Positions 1 through 4,928 of a DNA stretch of 6,262 nt are shown here, in pieces. Under the pieces are notes generated by a model. That model saw nothing but the letters and a program-made list of their open reading frames with translations. It had not been told where the DNA came from and made no database searches. The translations under genes and the position numbers were made by a program. This stretch comes from a bacterium (GTDB lineage: Bacteria; Patescibacteriota; Minisyncoccia; Minisyncoccales; GCA-002788555). The stretch lies in contig JAGGUF010000020.1 in NCBI GenBank assembly GCA_021158595.1, forward strand, positions 1-6,262. The letters are read 5' to 3'. Positions within the stretch are counted from its first letter, which is position 1, and every line of letters begins with the position of its first letter.

Positions 1-91
1 AATTCAATTTTCTTTCAGAGAAGAAAAGAGAAGAGTCTTTATTATTTTTAAGAAACCTGACATTTCTATTTCCTGTTGACAATACTTACAC
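1..91. repeat. Terminal direct repeat, left copy (circle junction)
   Basis: These 91 bases recur without a mismatch at 6172-6262. A perfect repeat at the two ends of a contig is the usual sign of a circular molecule, or tandem unit, assembled past its own start; 91 is also a common assembler word length. Joining the ends gives a 6171-bp circle in which this AT-rich stretch leads straight into the promoter at 98-124. It contains a TTGACA at 76-81, 22 bases before the TTGACA of that promoter. I see no gene in it. The alternative is a genuine 91-bp dispersed repeat at which the assembly stopped. Confidence 0.9.
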
Positions 92-97
92 AAACCC

Positions 98-124
98 TTG
101 ACAGAAAATGAAAAATGTGATAAT
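98..124 (+). promoter_or_regulatory. Promoter of the first small membrane-protein cassette
   Basis: TTGACA (98-103), 15 bases, then GATAAT (119-124) preceded by TG at 116-117, an extended -10 arrangement. The spacer is shorter than the usual 17. The same layout (TTGACA, 15 bases, TGTGRTAAT) recurs at 1735-1761 before the other small membrane gene, which strengthens the call. Transcription should begin near 130-132, at the foot of the leader hairpin. A second TTGACA at 76-81 has no matching -10 and could be an operator half or an accident. Confidence 0.6.
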
Positions 125-130
125 CCAGAA

Positions 131-191
131 ACTGGAGGGAGGGTTTGCTAAAAACAAACCCGATGAGTTCTTTAAAAAGTTAGGAGGTGAG
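131..191 (+). promoter_or_regulatory. Structured 5' leader with predicted kink-turn, copy 1
   Basis: The hairpin stem is 141-149 with 153-161: GGGTTTG/CAAACCC pairs perfectly, then one C.A mismatch and a T-A pair, with an AAA loop. Immediately 3' come GAT (162-164) and GA (165-166), opposite GA (139-140) on the 5' strand. This allows tandem A140.G165 and G139.A166 pairs, the kink-turn core. An outer stem 134-137 with 168-171 closes it using G-C, A-T and two G.U pairs, with G138.G167 between. The Shine-Dalgarno AGGAGGTGA (182-190) follows. The core GGAGGGA...CCCGATGA resembles the P2 kink-turn of S-box (SAM-I) riboswitches, but the rest of that aptamer is absent. An open reading frame (108-200) also crosses it. 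Function is unknown; control of translation by an L7Ae-like protein or a ligand is inference. Confidence 0.6.
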
Positions 192-196
192 AAGAA

Positions 197-469
197 GTGA
201 AATTTTGGTTTTTTGTATTTCTCATTTCTTTCTCTTTAATAGTAGGGGTTCTTTATGCAGATACACAGGTGGATTTATGGCTGAATGGCCACTGGTTGCG
301 AAATCTTGATACCAGCGACTGGAACGGTATAGACTACTTGCTATCACGTCACATATTAACACTCTTCTATCTACAGAATAGACAGTTATGGATAGTTACT
401 ATGTTTACGATTTCAGCAGTAATATCAGCGGGAATAGCATTACTAATATATTTAGCGGAAAGGGAATAA
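197..469 (+). CDS. Small two-helix membrane protein (90 aa), unknown function
   Basis: I recognise no family. The GTG start at 197 is chosen because AGGAGGTGA (182-190) lies six bases upstream. This start overlaps the TGA (198-200) closing a short frame that runs through the leader, so coupled translation is possible. Residues 2-20 are a hydrophobic helix that could be an anchor or an uncleaved signal; a cleavage near LYA-DT is conceivable. Residues 21-64 form a polar loop rich in Trp and Asp (D22, D26, D38, D41, D46). Residues 65-86 are a second helix, ending LAERE. The charge pattern suggests both termini inside and the loop outside. It has its own promoter, structured leader and terminator, so it is a monocistronic unit. 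It parallels the unit at 1735-2131, although the two proteins do not obviously align. Confidence 0.75.
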   Translation: MKFWFFVFLISFSLIVGVLYADTQVDLWLNGHWLRNLDTSDWNGIDYLLSRHILTLFYLQNRQLWIVTMFTISAVISAGIALLIYLAERE

Positions 470-491
470 AAAGAGAAAAATTAGAATCTCC

Positions 492-520
492 TGGAGGGAA
501 ATTTTTCCTCCACTTTTTTT
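492..520 (+). terminator. Intrinsic terminator after the first small membrane gene
   Basis: A GC-rich inverted repeat, 492-500 with 504-512 (TGGAGGGAA / TTCCTCCA-type arms, one G.U), is followed by a T run at 514-520. It closes the 197-469 unit and separates it from the oxidoreductase 36 bases downstream of its start point. Confidence 0.85.
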
Positions 521-536
521 ATTTCTGAAATTATGT

Positions 537-542
537 TAAAAT
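537..542 (+). promoter_or_regulatory. Probable -10 element giving a leaderless oxidoreductase mRNA
   Basis: TAAAAT at 537-542 ends only six bases before the ATG at 549. Initiation 6-7 bases downstream of it would place the first nucleotide at or next to the start codon. No Shine-Dalgarno lies upstream of 549, which fits a leaderless message. No convincing -35 is visible because the T run of the preceding terminator occupies that position. Confidence 0.4.
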
Positions 543-548
543 ACTCTT

Positions 549-1748
549 ATGAGTAGCAAGACCAATAAAACAGCAATATTTGGTTTAGGGTATTTTGGTT
601 ATTTTCATCTTAAGAATATTGTTGCTTTGAGATGCTTTGATTACGGAATAGATATAAATCCTGAAAAGAAAAAATTGGTTGAGAAATTTGGAGGGAAATT
701 TTTCTGTGCTGATTTGACAAAAGCAATTGAGATAAAAAGAGATAAAAATGGAAACCCAATTAGTCATAAAATTGAAAAGAATCTGCCAGAAATAAAAGAG
801 TTAGCAAAAAATACCGATGTTTGGGATATTGCTACTCCTTCTTTTTTCCATTTCCCGTTAATGCTTTTAGGATTAGAGTTAAAAAAAGATATTTTTGTTG
901 AGAAACCATCAACTGAGAGAATTTCAGAGACTGAATATATCTTAAAAAAATTTCCTAAAGCAAAAATTGGTGTAGATTATATTGAAATGGTTCATCCAGT
1001 AGTTTTAGCAATAAGAGACAGAATGTTAAAAGAAAAAATTCAGCCATTTTTCTTTTTTCATCATAGAAGCAAAGACTTAAGAGGGAGTAAAAGAAAAATA
1101 GGAGGAGGTGAGGGCTCAAGAATTATTTTAGATGATTTAGTCCACGATTTATCCGAAATAGGATTTTTCAGAAGAAATTTAGGAAAAGGTTCTTTAATTG
1201 AGGATCCGCCAAAAGTAAAAGAGGCGAAAATTCAAACCTGGAAAGAAATTGGTTACCCCTATTTAACCGATGTTAAAGCAAAATTTACTCTTTTATTTAA
1301 AGATGGAGCAAGAGCTGAAATTGGAGGAAGTTTTGCAGATCCAGAGGTAAGGCAGTTTTTAATAATTGATAAAACCAAACAAACTGCCTTTTATGGGAAT
1401 ACCTTAACCAGAGAAAAAATTAAACCATTAGCAGCTAAAATAACCGGCAAGAGAAATATTGAATATCTTAAACAAAAGATAAAAGAAATGGAAATAACTG
1501 ATAATAAGATTCAAGAGAAAGTTCTAAAAAAGATTAATGCCGAAATTTTAAGAAAAGAAATGCAAAAATACAATCCAAACCAACTCTTTGTGATGTTAAA
1601 AGATTTCTATCAAGCTAAATCAAAAAAAGATTTAATTTGTTCCTTGGATCAGGCTTTAGAATATCAAAAAATAGCCGAAGAGGTCTATAAAATAGCTGAA
1701 AAGCCCAAGGCAATAGAGTCCAAAATTTTTGCTCTTGACAAAAAATAA
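549..1748 (+). CDS. Gfo/Idh/MocA-family NAD(P)-dependent oxidoreductase
   Basis: The family uses NAD(P) to oxidise or reduce sugars, inositols and related polyols in the cytoplasm; the substrate here cannot be read from sequence. Residues 8-17 carry the dinucleotide-binding strand and glycine loop G12-L-G-Y-F-G17, and D35 ends the second strand, favouring NAD. ATPSFFH (95-101) is the next Rossmann segment. E118-K119-P120 is the family's catalytic Lys motif. D195-D-L-V-H199-D is the usual Asp/His pair of the second domain, followed by a C-terminal helix typical of the family (about 362-383). At 399 aa it is slightly long; the extra is mainly a lysine-rich helical insert at 300-345. The start at 549 puts the first beta strand at residue 7, as expected, but there is no ribosome binding site. 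The last codons contain the -35 box of the next unit, and there is no terminator between them. Confidence 0.88.
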   Translation: MSSKTNKTAIFGLGYFGYFHLKNIVALRCFDYGIDINPEKKKLVEKFGGKFFCADLTKAIEIKRDKNGNPISHKIEKNLPEIKELAKNTDVWDIATPSFFHFPLMLLGLELKKDIFVEKPSTERISETEYILKKFPKAKIGVDYIEMVHPVVLAIRDRMLKEKIQPFFFFHHRSKDLRGSKRKIGGGEGSRIILDDLVHDLSEIGFFRRNLGKGSLIEDPPKVKEAKIQTWKEIGYPYLTDVKAKFTLLFKDGARAEIGGSFADPEVRQFLIIDKTKQTAFYGNTLTREKIKPLAAKITGKRNIEYLKQKIKEMEITDNKIQEKVLKKINAEILRKEMQKYNPNQLFVMLKDFYQAKSKKDLICSLDQALEYQKIAEEVYKIAEKPKAIESKIFALDKK

Positions 1749-1761
1749 AAGATGTGGTAAT
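1735..1761 (+). promoter_or_regulatory. Promoter of the second small membrane-protein cassette
   Basis: TTGACA (1735-1740), 15 bases, then GGTAAT (1756-1761) with TG at 1753-1754. It matches the promoter at 98-124 in both elements and spacing. The -35 lies inside the last codons of the oxidoreductase gene (Leu-Asp-Lys), so coding and promoter functions overlap. The predicted start is near 1767-1769, at the foot of the second leader hairpin. Confidence 0.6.
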
Positions 1762-1767
1762 TTGGAG

Positions 1768-1830
1768 ACTGGAGGGAGGGTTTGCCAAAGGCAAACCCGA
1801 TGAGCTCTTAAAAAATAAATAGGAGGTGAG
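1768..1830 (+). promoter_or_regulatory. Structured 5' leader with predicted kink-turn, copy 2
   Basis: The inner stem is a perfect 9-bp hairpin, 1778-1786 with 1790-1798, loop AAA. GAT (1799-1801) bulges, then G1802.A1777 and A1803.G1776 form the tandem sheared pairs and G1775.G1804 the next position. The outer stem is 1771-1774 with 1805-1808. Over the 49-base core it differs from copy 1 at six positions. C1786-G1790 replaces T149-A153 (covariation), G1774-C1805 replaces a G.U, and C1785-G1791 replaces a C.A. The Shine-Dalgarno AGGAGGTGAG (1821-1830) closes the leader. It resembles an isolated S-box P2 kink-turn, not a complete SAM riboswitch. Confidence 0.65.
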
Positions 1831-1837
1831 GAGAAAG

Positions 1838-2089
1838 ATGAGTGTAGCTATCTTTTTGGTATTATGCATTGCAGGAATATCTGGGATATTTATAGGCCTT
1901 CTGGACGTAGTGAACTTATTAAAGAAGGAAAGAAAAATTAGGAGATATCGTAAGAGCAGGTGTGCTGAAGAAATGATAAAAAAAGAAGTGATGAAACTAA
2001 AAAGGTTAAGGAAGGTAATAGTGACGCAGAGTCTATTTAAGATGATAATGGGAACATTATTTCTGCTTATGGCCTTCGGAGTAATTTAA
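1838..2089 (+). CDS. Small two-helix membrane protein (83 aa) with basic loop, unknown function
   Basis: I recognise no family. ATG at 1838 is preferred to an in-frame GTG at 1826, which falls inside the Shine-Dalgarno AGGAGGTGAG (1821-1830); ATG sits seven bases after that motif. Residues 3-27 are a hydrophobic, glycine-containing helix. Residues 29-59 are very rich in Lys and Arg (KKERKIRRYRKSR, then KKEVMKLKRLRK) and may form an amphipathic or nucleic-acid- or lipid-binding segment. Residues 60-83 are a second hydrophobic helix ending the protein. The positive-inside rule puts the loop in the cytoplasm and both termini outside, opposite to the 90-aa protein at 197-469. It shares that gene's promoter and leader and ends in its own terminator. 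Confidence 0.75.
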   Translation: MSVAIFLVLCIAGISGIFIGLLDVVNLLKKERKIRRYRKSRCAEEMIKKEVMKLKRLRKVIVTQSLFKMIMGTLFLLMAFGVI

Positions 2090-2101
2090 ACAAAAATTTT
2101 T

Positions 2102-2131
2102 GCTGGAGTTTTTCTCCAGCATATTTTTTTT
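2102..2131 (+). terminator. Intrinsic terminator after the second small membrane gene
   Basis: The perfect 7-bp stem GCTGGAG/CTCCAGC (2102-2108 with 2114-2120), TTTTT loop, is followed by a T run at 2124-2131. The 19-base hairpin is identical to the one at 3297-3315. Confidence 0.92.
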
Positions 2132-2140
2132 GCTTTGCTA

Positions 2141-2169
2141 TTGACAAGATCAATTAAGTTTGCTATTCT
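2141..2169 (+). promoter_or_regulatory. Promoter of the 324-aa gene
   Basis: TTGACA (2141-2146), a 17-base spacer, and TATTCT (2164-2169) with TG at 2161-2162 as an extended -10. This is the best canonical promoter in the window. The start is predicted near 2176, giving a leader of about 104 bases that holds the long hairpin at 2192-2255. Confidence 0.7.
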
Positions 2170-2191
2170 ATTATAGTTCCTTAAAAACATT

Positions 2192-2255
2192 TCTCCTTGG
2201 GGATGGCAAATTGGTTATCAAATTTTTGGTAGCTAGTTTGCCATCTCTAAGGAGG
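2192..2255 (+). promoter_or_regulatory. Long 5'-leader RNA hairpin upstream of the 324-aa gene
   Basis: Bases 2192-2221 pair with 2226-2255 without interruption: 30 bp closed by a four-base loop (2222-2225). Seven pairs are non-Watson-Crick (2192/2255, 2199/2248, 2201/2246, 2211/2236, 2213/2234, 2215/2232, 2218/2229). Every one is G.U in the + strand RNA; the complementary strand would show C.A mismatches. The 3' arm buries AAGGAG (2249-2254), pairing it with CTCCTT (2193-2198). The true Shine-Dalgarno (AGGAGGTGA, 2262-2270) lies just outside. There is no T run, so it is not a terminator. A role in mRNA stability, RNase III processing or translational control is inference. Confidence 0.75.
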
Positions 2256-2279
2256 TGGCTTAGGAGGTGAAAAGGAAAA

Positions 2280-3254
2280 ATGCAGATAAGAGAGATAATT
2301 CCAGACTTACTGGATAGAGAGGTGACACAGATTTGCTGGGGAGTAAGGTATCCAGAGAAAGAAGCTCCGGCTCTCCAGGATGTTTTTAGCGCCGAAGGGA
2401 TAACGGTGAAAACATCAGAATGTGTGATAGTCTACGGAGATAATACGAGAGATCAAATAATAAACCACTGGCAAAAGCGAGGACACAAATGGATTCATCT
2501 ATCGGGGGGATGGGGCAACGGAATGACACTCGAATTGAATCTCTATCCCAACCTATCAGGCAATGTACCATTGATGCAAAGGAGAATAAAGGATGTAGTT
2601 CAAGGAAAGCCAAAACCCATTCATTTTGACTATCTCGGCGGCTGGAAACAGATCCTGCAAGCAAAAGGCAGAGAATTTTCAGAGGACTTAAAAATAGGAG
2701 AGCTTCTTCCATTAGGGGCACCGACTTACTGGGATTTATATGCAAGGAAAGAAGAGAAAGAGATCTTTTTAGGGAGATCAACGCTCGCACCATTTCCTGG
2801 AACAGAAGATGAACCGGGATTTTTGATTGCAGTGATTAACCCCGAATTCAGTGGTAAAAGATATCCTATTGGAATGAGCAATGTGACTGGGAGTCGTGGA
2901 TTGGGAACGATCGGTCTTAACTATCTGATGGTATTTCTGCGACATTCAGAAAAGAAGACGAAGGAAGTATATATCAAAGACACTCTCTGGAGGGTTCAGC
3001 AAATGCAAAAAGAACCACCGTTTGATCCAAACAATATTTGGAGATACACTGACGATTTCGTTGAAAGCGCAGCTCTAGTCGTGGATGACATCAAGGAAAT
3101 ATTAGGAAGGTTTTCCAGAGATGAAGTAAGAGGCTTTCAGTATGCGGTAAGACAATACATTTCGGACACTCTTCCGGCGAGGATGGACCTCTTTCCCTCT
3201 ACAAAACCTTACTGTTTTGTAGAGACAGAAAGAGGCTGGGAGTCCGTAGAATAG
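2280..3254 (+). CDS. Hypothetical protein, 324 aa, soluble, Trp-rich
   Basis: I do not recognise this protein. ATG at 2280 follows AGGAGGTGA (2262-2270) at nine bases. It has no signal peptide or clear membrane helix and reads as a cytoplasmic, mixed alpha/beta protein. Visible marks are nine Trp residues (W20, W64, W71, W78, W122, W151, W237, W254, W320), a glycine/Trp patch LSGGWGNGM (74-82), the segment TLAPFPGTEDEPGF (168-181), and a glycine-rich stretch GMSNVTGSRGLGTIG (198-212) that might form a nucleotide or phosphate loop but fits no motif I know. An acidic helical region follows (258-285, with VVDD and RDE). It has its own promoter, long hairpin leader and terminator. Base composition looks more GC-rich than that of the flanking oxidoreductase and phosphatase genes. 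A plasmid-maintenance or replication role cannot be excluded if the molecule is a circle, but nothing shows it. Confidence 0.85.
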   Translation: MQIREIIPDLLDREVTQICWGVRYPEKEAPALQDVFSAEGITVKTSECVIVYGDNTRDQIINHWQKRGHKWIHLSGGWGNGMTLELNLYPNLSGNVPLMQRRIKDVVQGKPKPIHFDYLGGWKQILQAKGREFSEDLKIGELLPLGAPTYWDLYARKEEKEIFLGRSTLAPFPGTEDEPGFLIAVINPEFSGKRYPIGMSNVTGSRGLGTIGLNYLMVFLRHSEKKTKEVYIKDTLWRVQQMQKEPPFDPNNIWRYTDDFVESAALVVDDIKEILGRFSRDEVRGFQYAVRQYISDTLPARMDLFPSTKPYCFVETERGWESVE

Positions 3255-3296
3255 GAACAGAAGAGGGTTATAAAAATTTAATTTTTTTATTTTTTT

Positions 3297-3322
3297 GCTG
3301 GAGTTTTTCTCCAGCTTTTTTT
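3297..3322 (+). terminator. Intrinsic terminator after the 324-aa gene
   Basis: GCTGGAG/CTCCAGC stem (3297-3303 with 3309-3315), TTTTT loop, T run 3316-3322. It has the same 19 bases as the terminator hairpin at 2102-2120. Confidence 0.92.
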
Positions 3323-3326
3323 ATTC

Positions 3327-3354
3327 TTGTAAAAAATAAGGTAAAATATAAAAT
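3327..3354 (+). promoter_or_regulatory. Candidate promoter for a leaderless phosphatase mRNA
   Basis: TTGTAA (3327-3332), a 16-base spacer, and TAAAAT (3349-3354). Initiation would fall at about 3361, next to the ATG at 3363. No Shine-Dalgarno is present upstream of that ATG. The AT-rich context allows other -10 choices, for example TAAAAT at 3342-3347. Confidence 0.4.
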
Positions 3355-3362
3355 AAATATAT

Positions 3363-4166
3363 ATGAGATTTTTTTCTTTTTCTTTTCAAAATTTAAAAGG
3401 AAGAGCAAACGAAGATTTTTATTTTGCTTCAGAAAAGTATCCAATTTTTGCTGTGGCTGATGGAGTTTCTAGGAATAAAAATTTTGATAGAAATTATCCT
3501 AAAATTTCTGGAGCAGGGTTAGCAGCAGAGGAGTTTTGCAAGAAAGTGATAGAATATTTAGAAAAAAAATTCTCAAAATCAAATTTAAAAACCTTAAGAG
3601 AAGCCTTTAATTTTGCTAATAAATCTATTTTTAGACTCAATGAGAAATACGGAATTAACAAAAATCTGGATTATTTGACAAATGATTACTTTTGTACCTG
3701 TGGGGTAGCAGCTTTTATCAAAAGAAACCTTCTTTATTATGGTTATGTAGGAGATTGTGGAATTAGAGTTTATGATAAAAATGATTTCTTAAGATTCATT
3801 TCAACAAATGATGTGGAACCTCTTGAAGGATGGAGAGAAAATCAAAAATTTAAATCTAAAAAGGAATACTGGGTGGTATGGCGGAAGGTTTTAAGGAACA
3901 AACCCAAAGCACCTTACTTAACTTATGGAGTTTTTACCGGCGAAAAAGAGGTGAAATATTACTATCATATAGGAAAAATAAAACTTTTTCCTCAAGATAT
4001 TGTTTTCCTTTATTCTGATGGGATTTTGCCTTTTATTGAGAGATCAGAATTTAGAAAGGTCTTTCGAAAATACAAAAAAGAAAAGGTTAAAAAAAGAATA
4101 GAAAAATTTGTAGAAAAAGAAGTGACTTTAAAGGATGATAAGACCTTGATTTCAATTTTAATTTAA
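3363..4166 (+). CDS. PP2C-family serine/threonine protein phosphatase
   Basis: It is predicted to remove phosphate from Ser/Thr residues of proteins using two Mg/Mn ions, in the cytoplasm. The family motifs appear in order: N16-E17-D18 near the N-terminus; V31-A-D33-G34; G130-D131 (GYVGDCGIRVY); Y217-S-D219-G220; and K257-D258-D259-K-T-L near the C-terminus. The metal-binding aspartates are all present, so it should be active. At 267 aa it matches a stand-alone bacterial PP2C domain. Between G130-D131 and SDG there is a Trp/Tyr/Lys-rich segment (about 150-205) containing LTYGVFTGE, a flap-like region. There is no membrane helix or sensor domain. No partner kinase is seen in the window. The start at 3363 lacks a ribosome binding site. 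No terminator follows, so transcripts may run into the de-N-acetylase 29 bases downstream. Confidence 0.87.
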   Translation: MRFFSFSFQNLKGRANEDFYFASEKYPIFAVADGVSRNKNFDRNYPKISGAGLAAEEFCKKVIEYLEKKFSKSNLKTLREAFNFANKSIFRLNEKYGINKNLDYLTNDYFCTCGVAAFIKRNLLYYGYVGDCGIRVYDKNDFLRFISTNDVEPLEGWRENQKFKSKKEYWVVWRKVLRNKPKAPYLTYGVFTGEKEVKYYYHIGKIKLFPQDIVFLYSDGILPFIERSEFRKVFRKYKKEKVKKRIEKFVEKEVTLKDDKTLISILI

Positions 4167-4174
4167 TGTACTCT
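4146..4174 (+). promoter_or_regulatory. Candidate internal promoter for the de-N-acetylase/kinase pair
   Basis: TTGATT (4146-4151) inside the last codons of the phosphatase gene, a 17-base spacer, and TACTCT (4169-4174). The predicted start near 4181 leaves a short leader carrying the Shine-Dalgarno at 4181-4190. It would let the two sugar genes be expressed apart from the phosphatase. Both boxes are one or more bases off consensus. Confidence 0.4.
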
Positions 4175-4195
4175 GGAAAGAGGAGGTGAGAAAAT

Positions 4196-4927
4196 ATGAC
4201 CCTGGACTTTAAAAATAAAGTAAAAGGAAGGAGAGTAGGCATCTACTGTGCTCATCCAGACGATGCCGAGTTGGGAGTGGGAGGAAGAATGATTCAGCAT
4301 ATCAAGCAGGGAGATTTTGTATATATAGTGAGTTTAGGAACAGGACAAACTTCCCATCAGTCAGTTTTAGGGATAAAAGAAAATCCAAGCCCTGAAGAGG
4401 TAAGGAGGAAACGAATAGAAGAGGCTAAAAGAGCAGCAAAGGTGATAGGAGTTAATAGAATATATCTTGTCAATCCTCCGGGAACCGGACGAGTAAGAGA
4501 AAATAAAGAATTTATCAAAAAGAAAGTATTGAAAATCACCCAAAAAGAGATGCCGGATATTGTCTATTATCACTGGAAAGAAGATGCGCATTCAGATCAT
4601 AGAGTAGCAAGTAGAATAACAGAGGAAGTAATAAGAGAATTAAAAATAAAGCCGAAAATGTATCAATTCTTTATCTGGACAAAAGAAACTGCCAAAGGGA
4701 GAGTGGAAGTGAAAGGAGAGGATGTTCCAGAGATTCCAAAGGAGGTGATCAAAGTTAATATCAGAGAGGAACTTCCTCTTAAAAGAGAAGCCATTTTTCA
4801 GCACAGAAGCCAGGTTTCAAATTGGCCCTATCCAGAGTGGCAGGTTCAGGAGACGCCAATTTTAGATAGAAGATTTCTTCAAAACTTTTTCAAAGAAGAG
4901 GAGATCTTTTATGAGAGGAGGTGGTAA
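4196..4927 (+). CDS. PIG-L/LmbE-family de-N-acetylase
   Basis: The family comprises zinc hydrolases that remove acetyl groups from N-acetylglucosamine units in substrates such as GlcNAc-inositol, bacillithiol or mycothiol precursors, and chito-oligosaccharides. The exact substrate is not readable here. The signature A19-H20-P21-D22-D23-x-E25-L-G is near the N-terminus: H20 and D23 as zinc ligands, D22 as the likely base. H132-S-D134-H135 supplies the third ligand (H135). K196-x-x-A199-x-x-x-H203-x-S-Q is the conserved C-terminal motif. At 243 aa it has normal length and no signal peptide. AGGAGGTGAG (4181-4190) lies five bases before ATG 4196. The final codons Glu-Arg-Arg-Trp-stop (GAGAGGAGGTGGTAA) double as the Shine-Dalgarno for the kinase, whose ATG begins one base after this stop, so translation is probably coupled. 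Confidence 0.9.
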   Translation: MTLDFKNKVKGRRVGIYCAHPDDAELGVGGRMIQHIKQGDFVYIVSLGTGQTSHQSVLGIKENPSPEEVRRKRIEEAKRAAKVIGVNRIYLVNPPGTGRVRENKEFIKKKVLKITQKEMPDIVYYHWKEDAHSDHRVASRITEEVIRELKIKPKMYQFFIWTKETAKGRVEVKGEDVPEIPKEVIKVNIREELPLKREAIFQHRSQVSNWPYPEWQVQETPILDRRFLQNFFKEEEIFYERRW

Positions 4928-4928
4928 A

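Noticed and set aside
131..190. G-quadruplex in the leader (GG-GGG-GGG tracts)
   Set aside because: Only three close G tracts are present; the third is used by the hairpin stem, and the next GG pairs lie in the Shine-Dalgarno about 40 bases away.
131..191. Complete SAM-I (S-box) riboswitch
   Set aside because: Only the kink-turn-like core resembles S-box P2. The P1, P3 and P4 helices, the pseudoknot partner and a downstream terminator are missing, and the outer stem is only 4 bp.
131..191. Hammerhead ribozyme
   Set aside because: GATGAG recalls the CUGAUGA core, but the preceding CU, the GAAA box and the three-helix junction are not in place.
2386..2793. 135-aa open frame on the - strand
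   Set aside because: It lies wholly inside the 324-aa gene, has no ribosome binding site or promoter, and reads as a low-complexity shadow of the + strand gene.
4911..4928. Upstream ATG giving a six-residue longer kinase
   Set aside because: Its codons contain the Shine-Dalgarno of the ATG at 4929, and the added MRGGGK is not part of the ROK fold.
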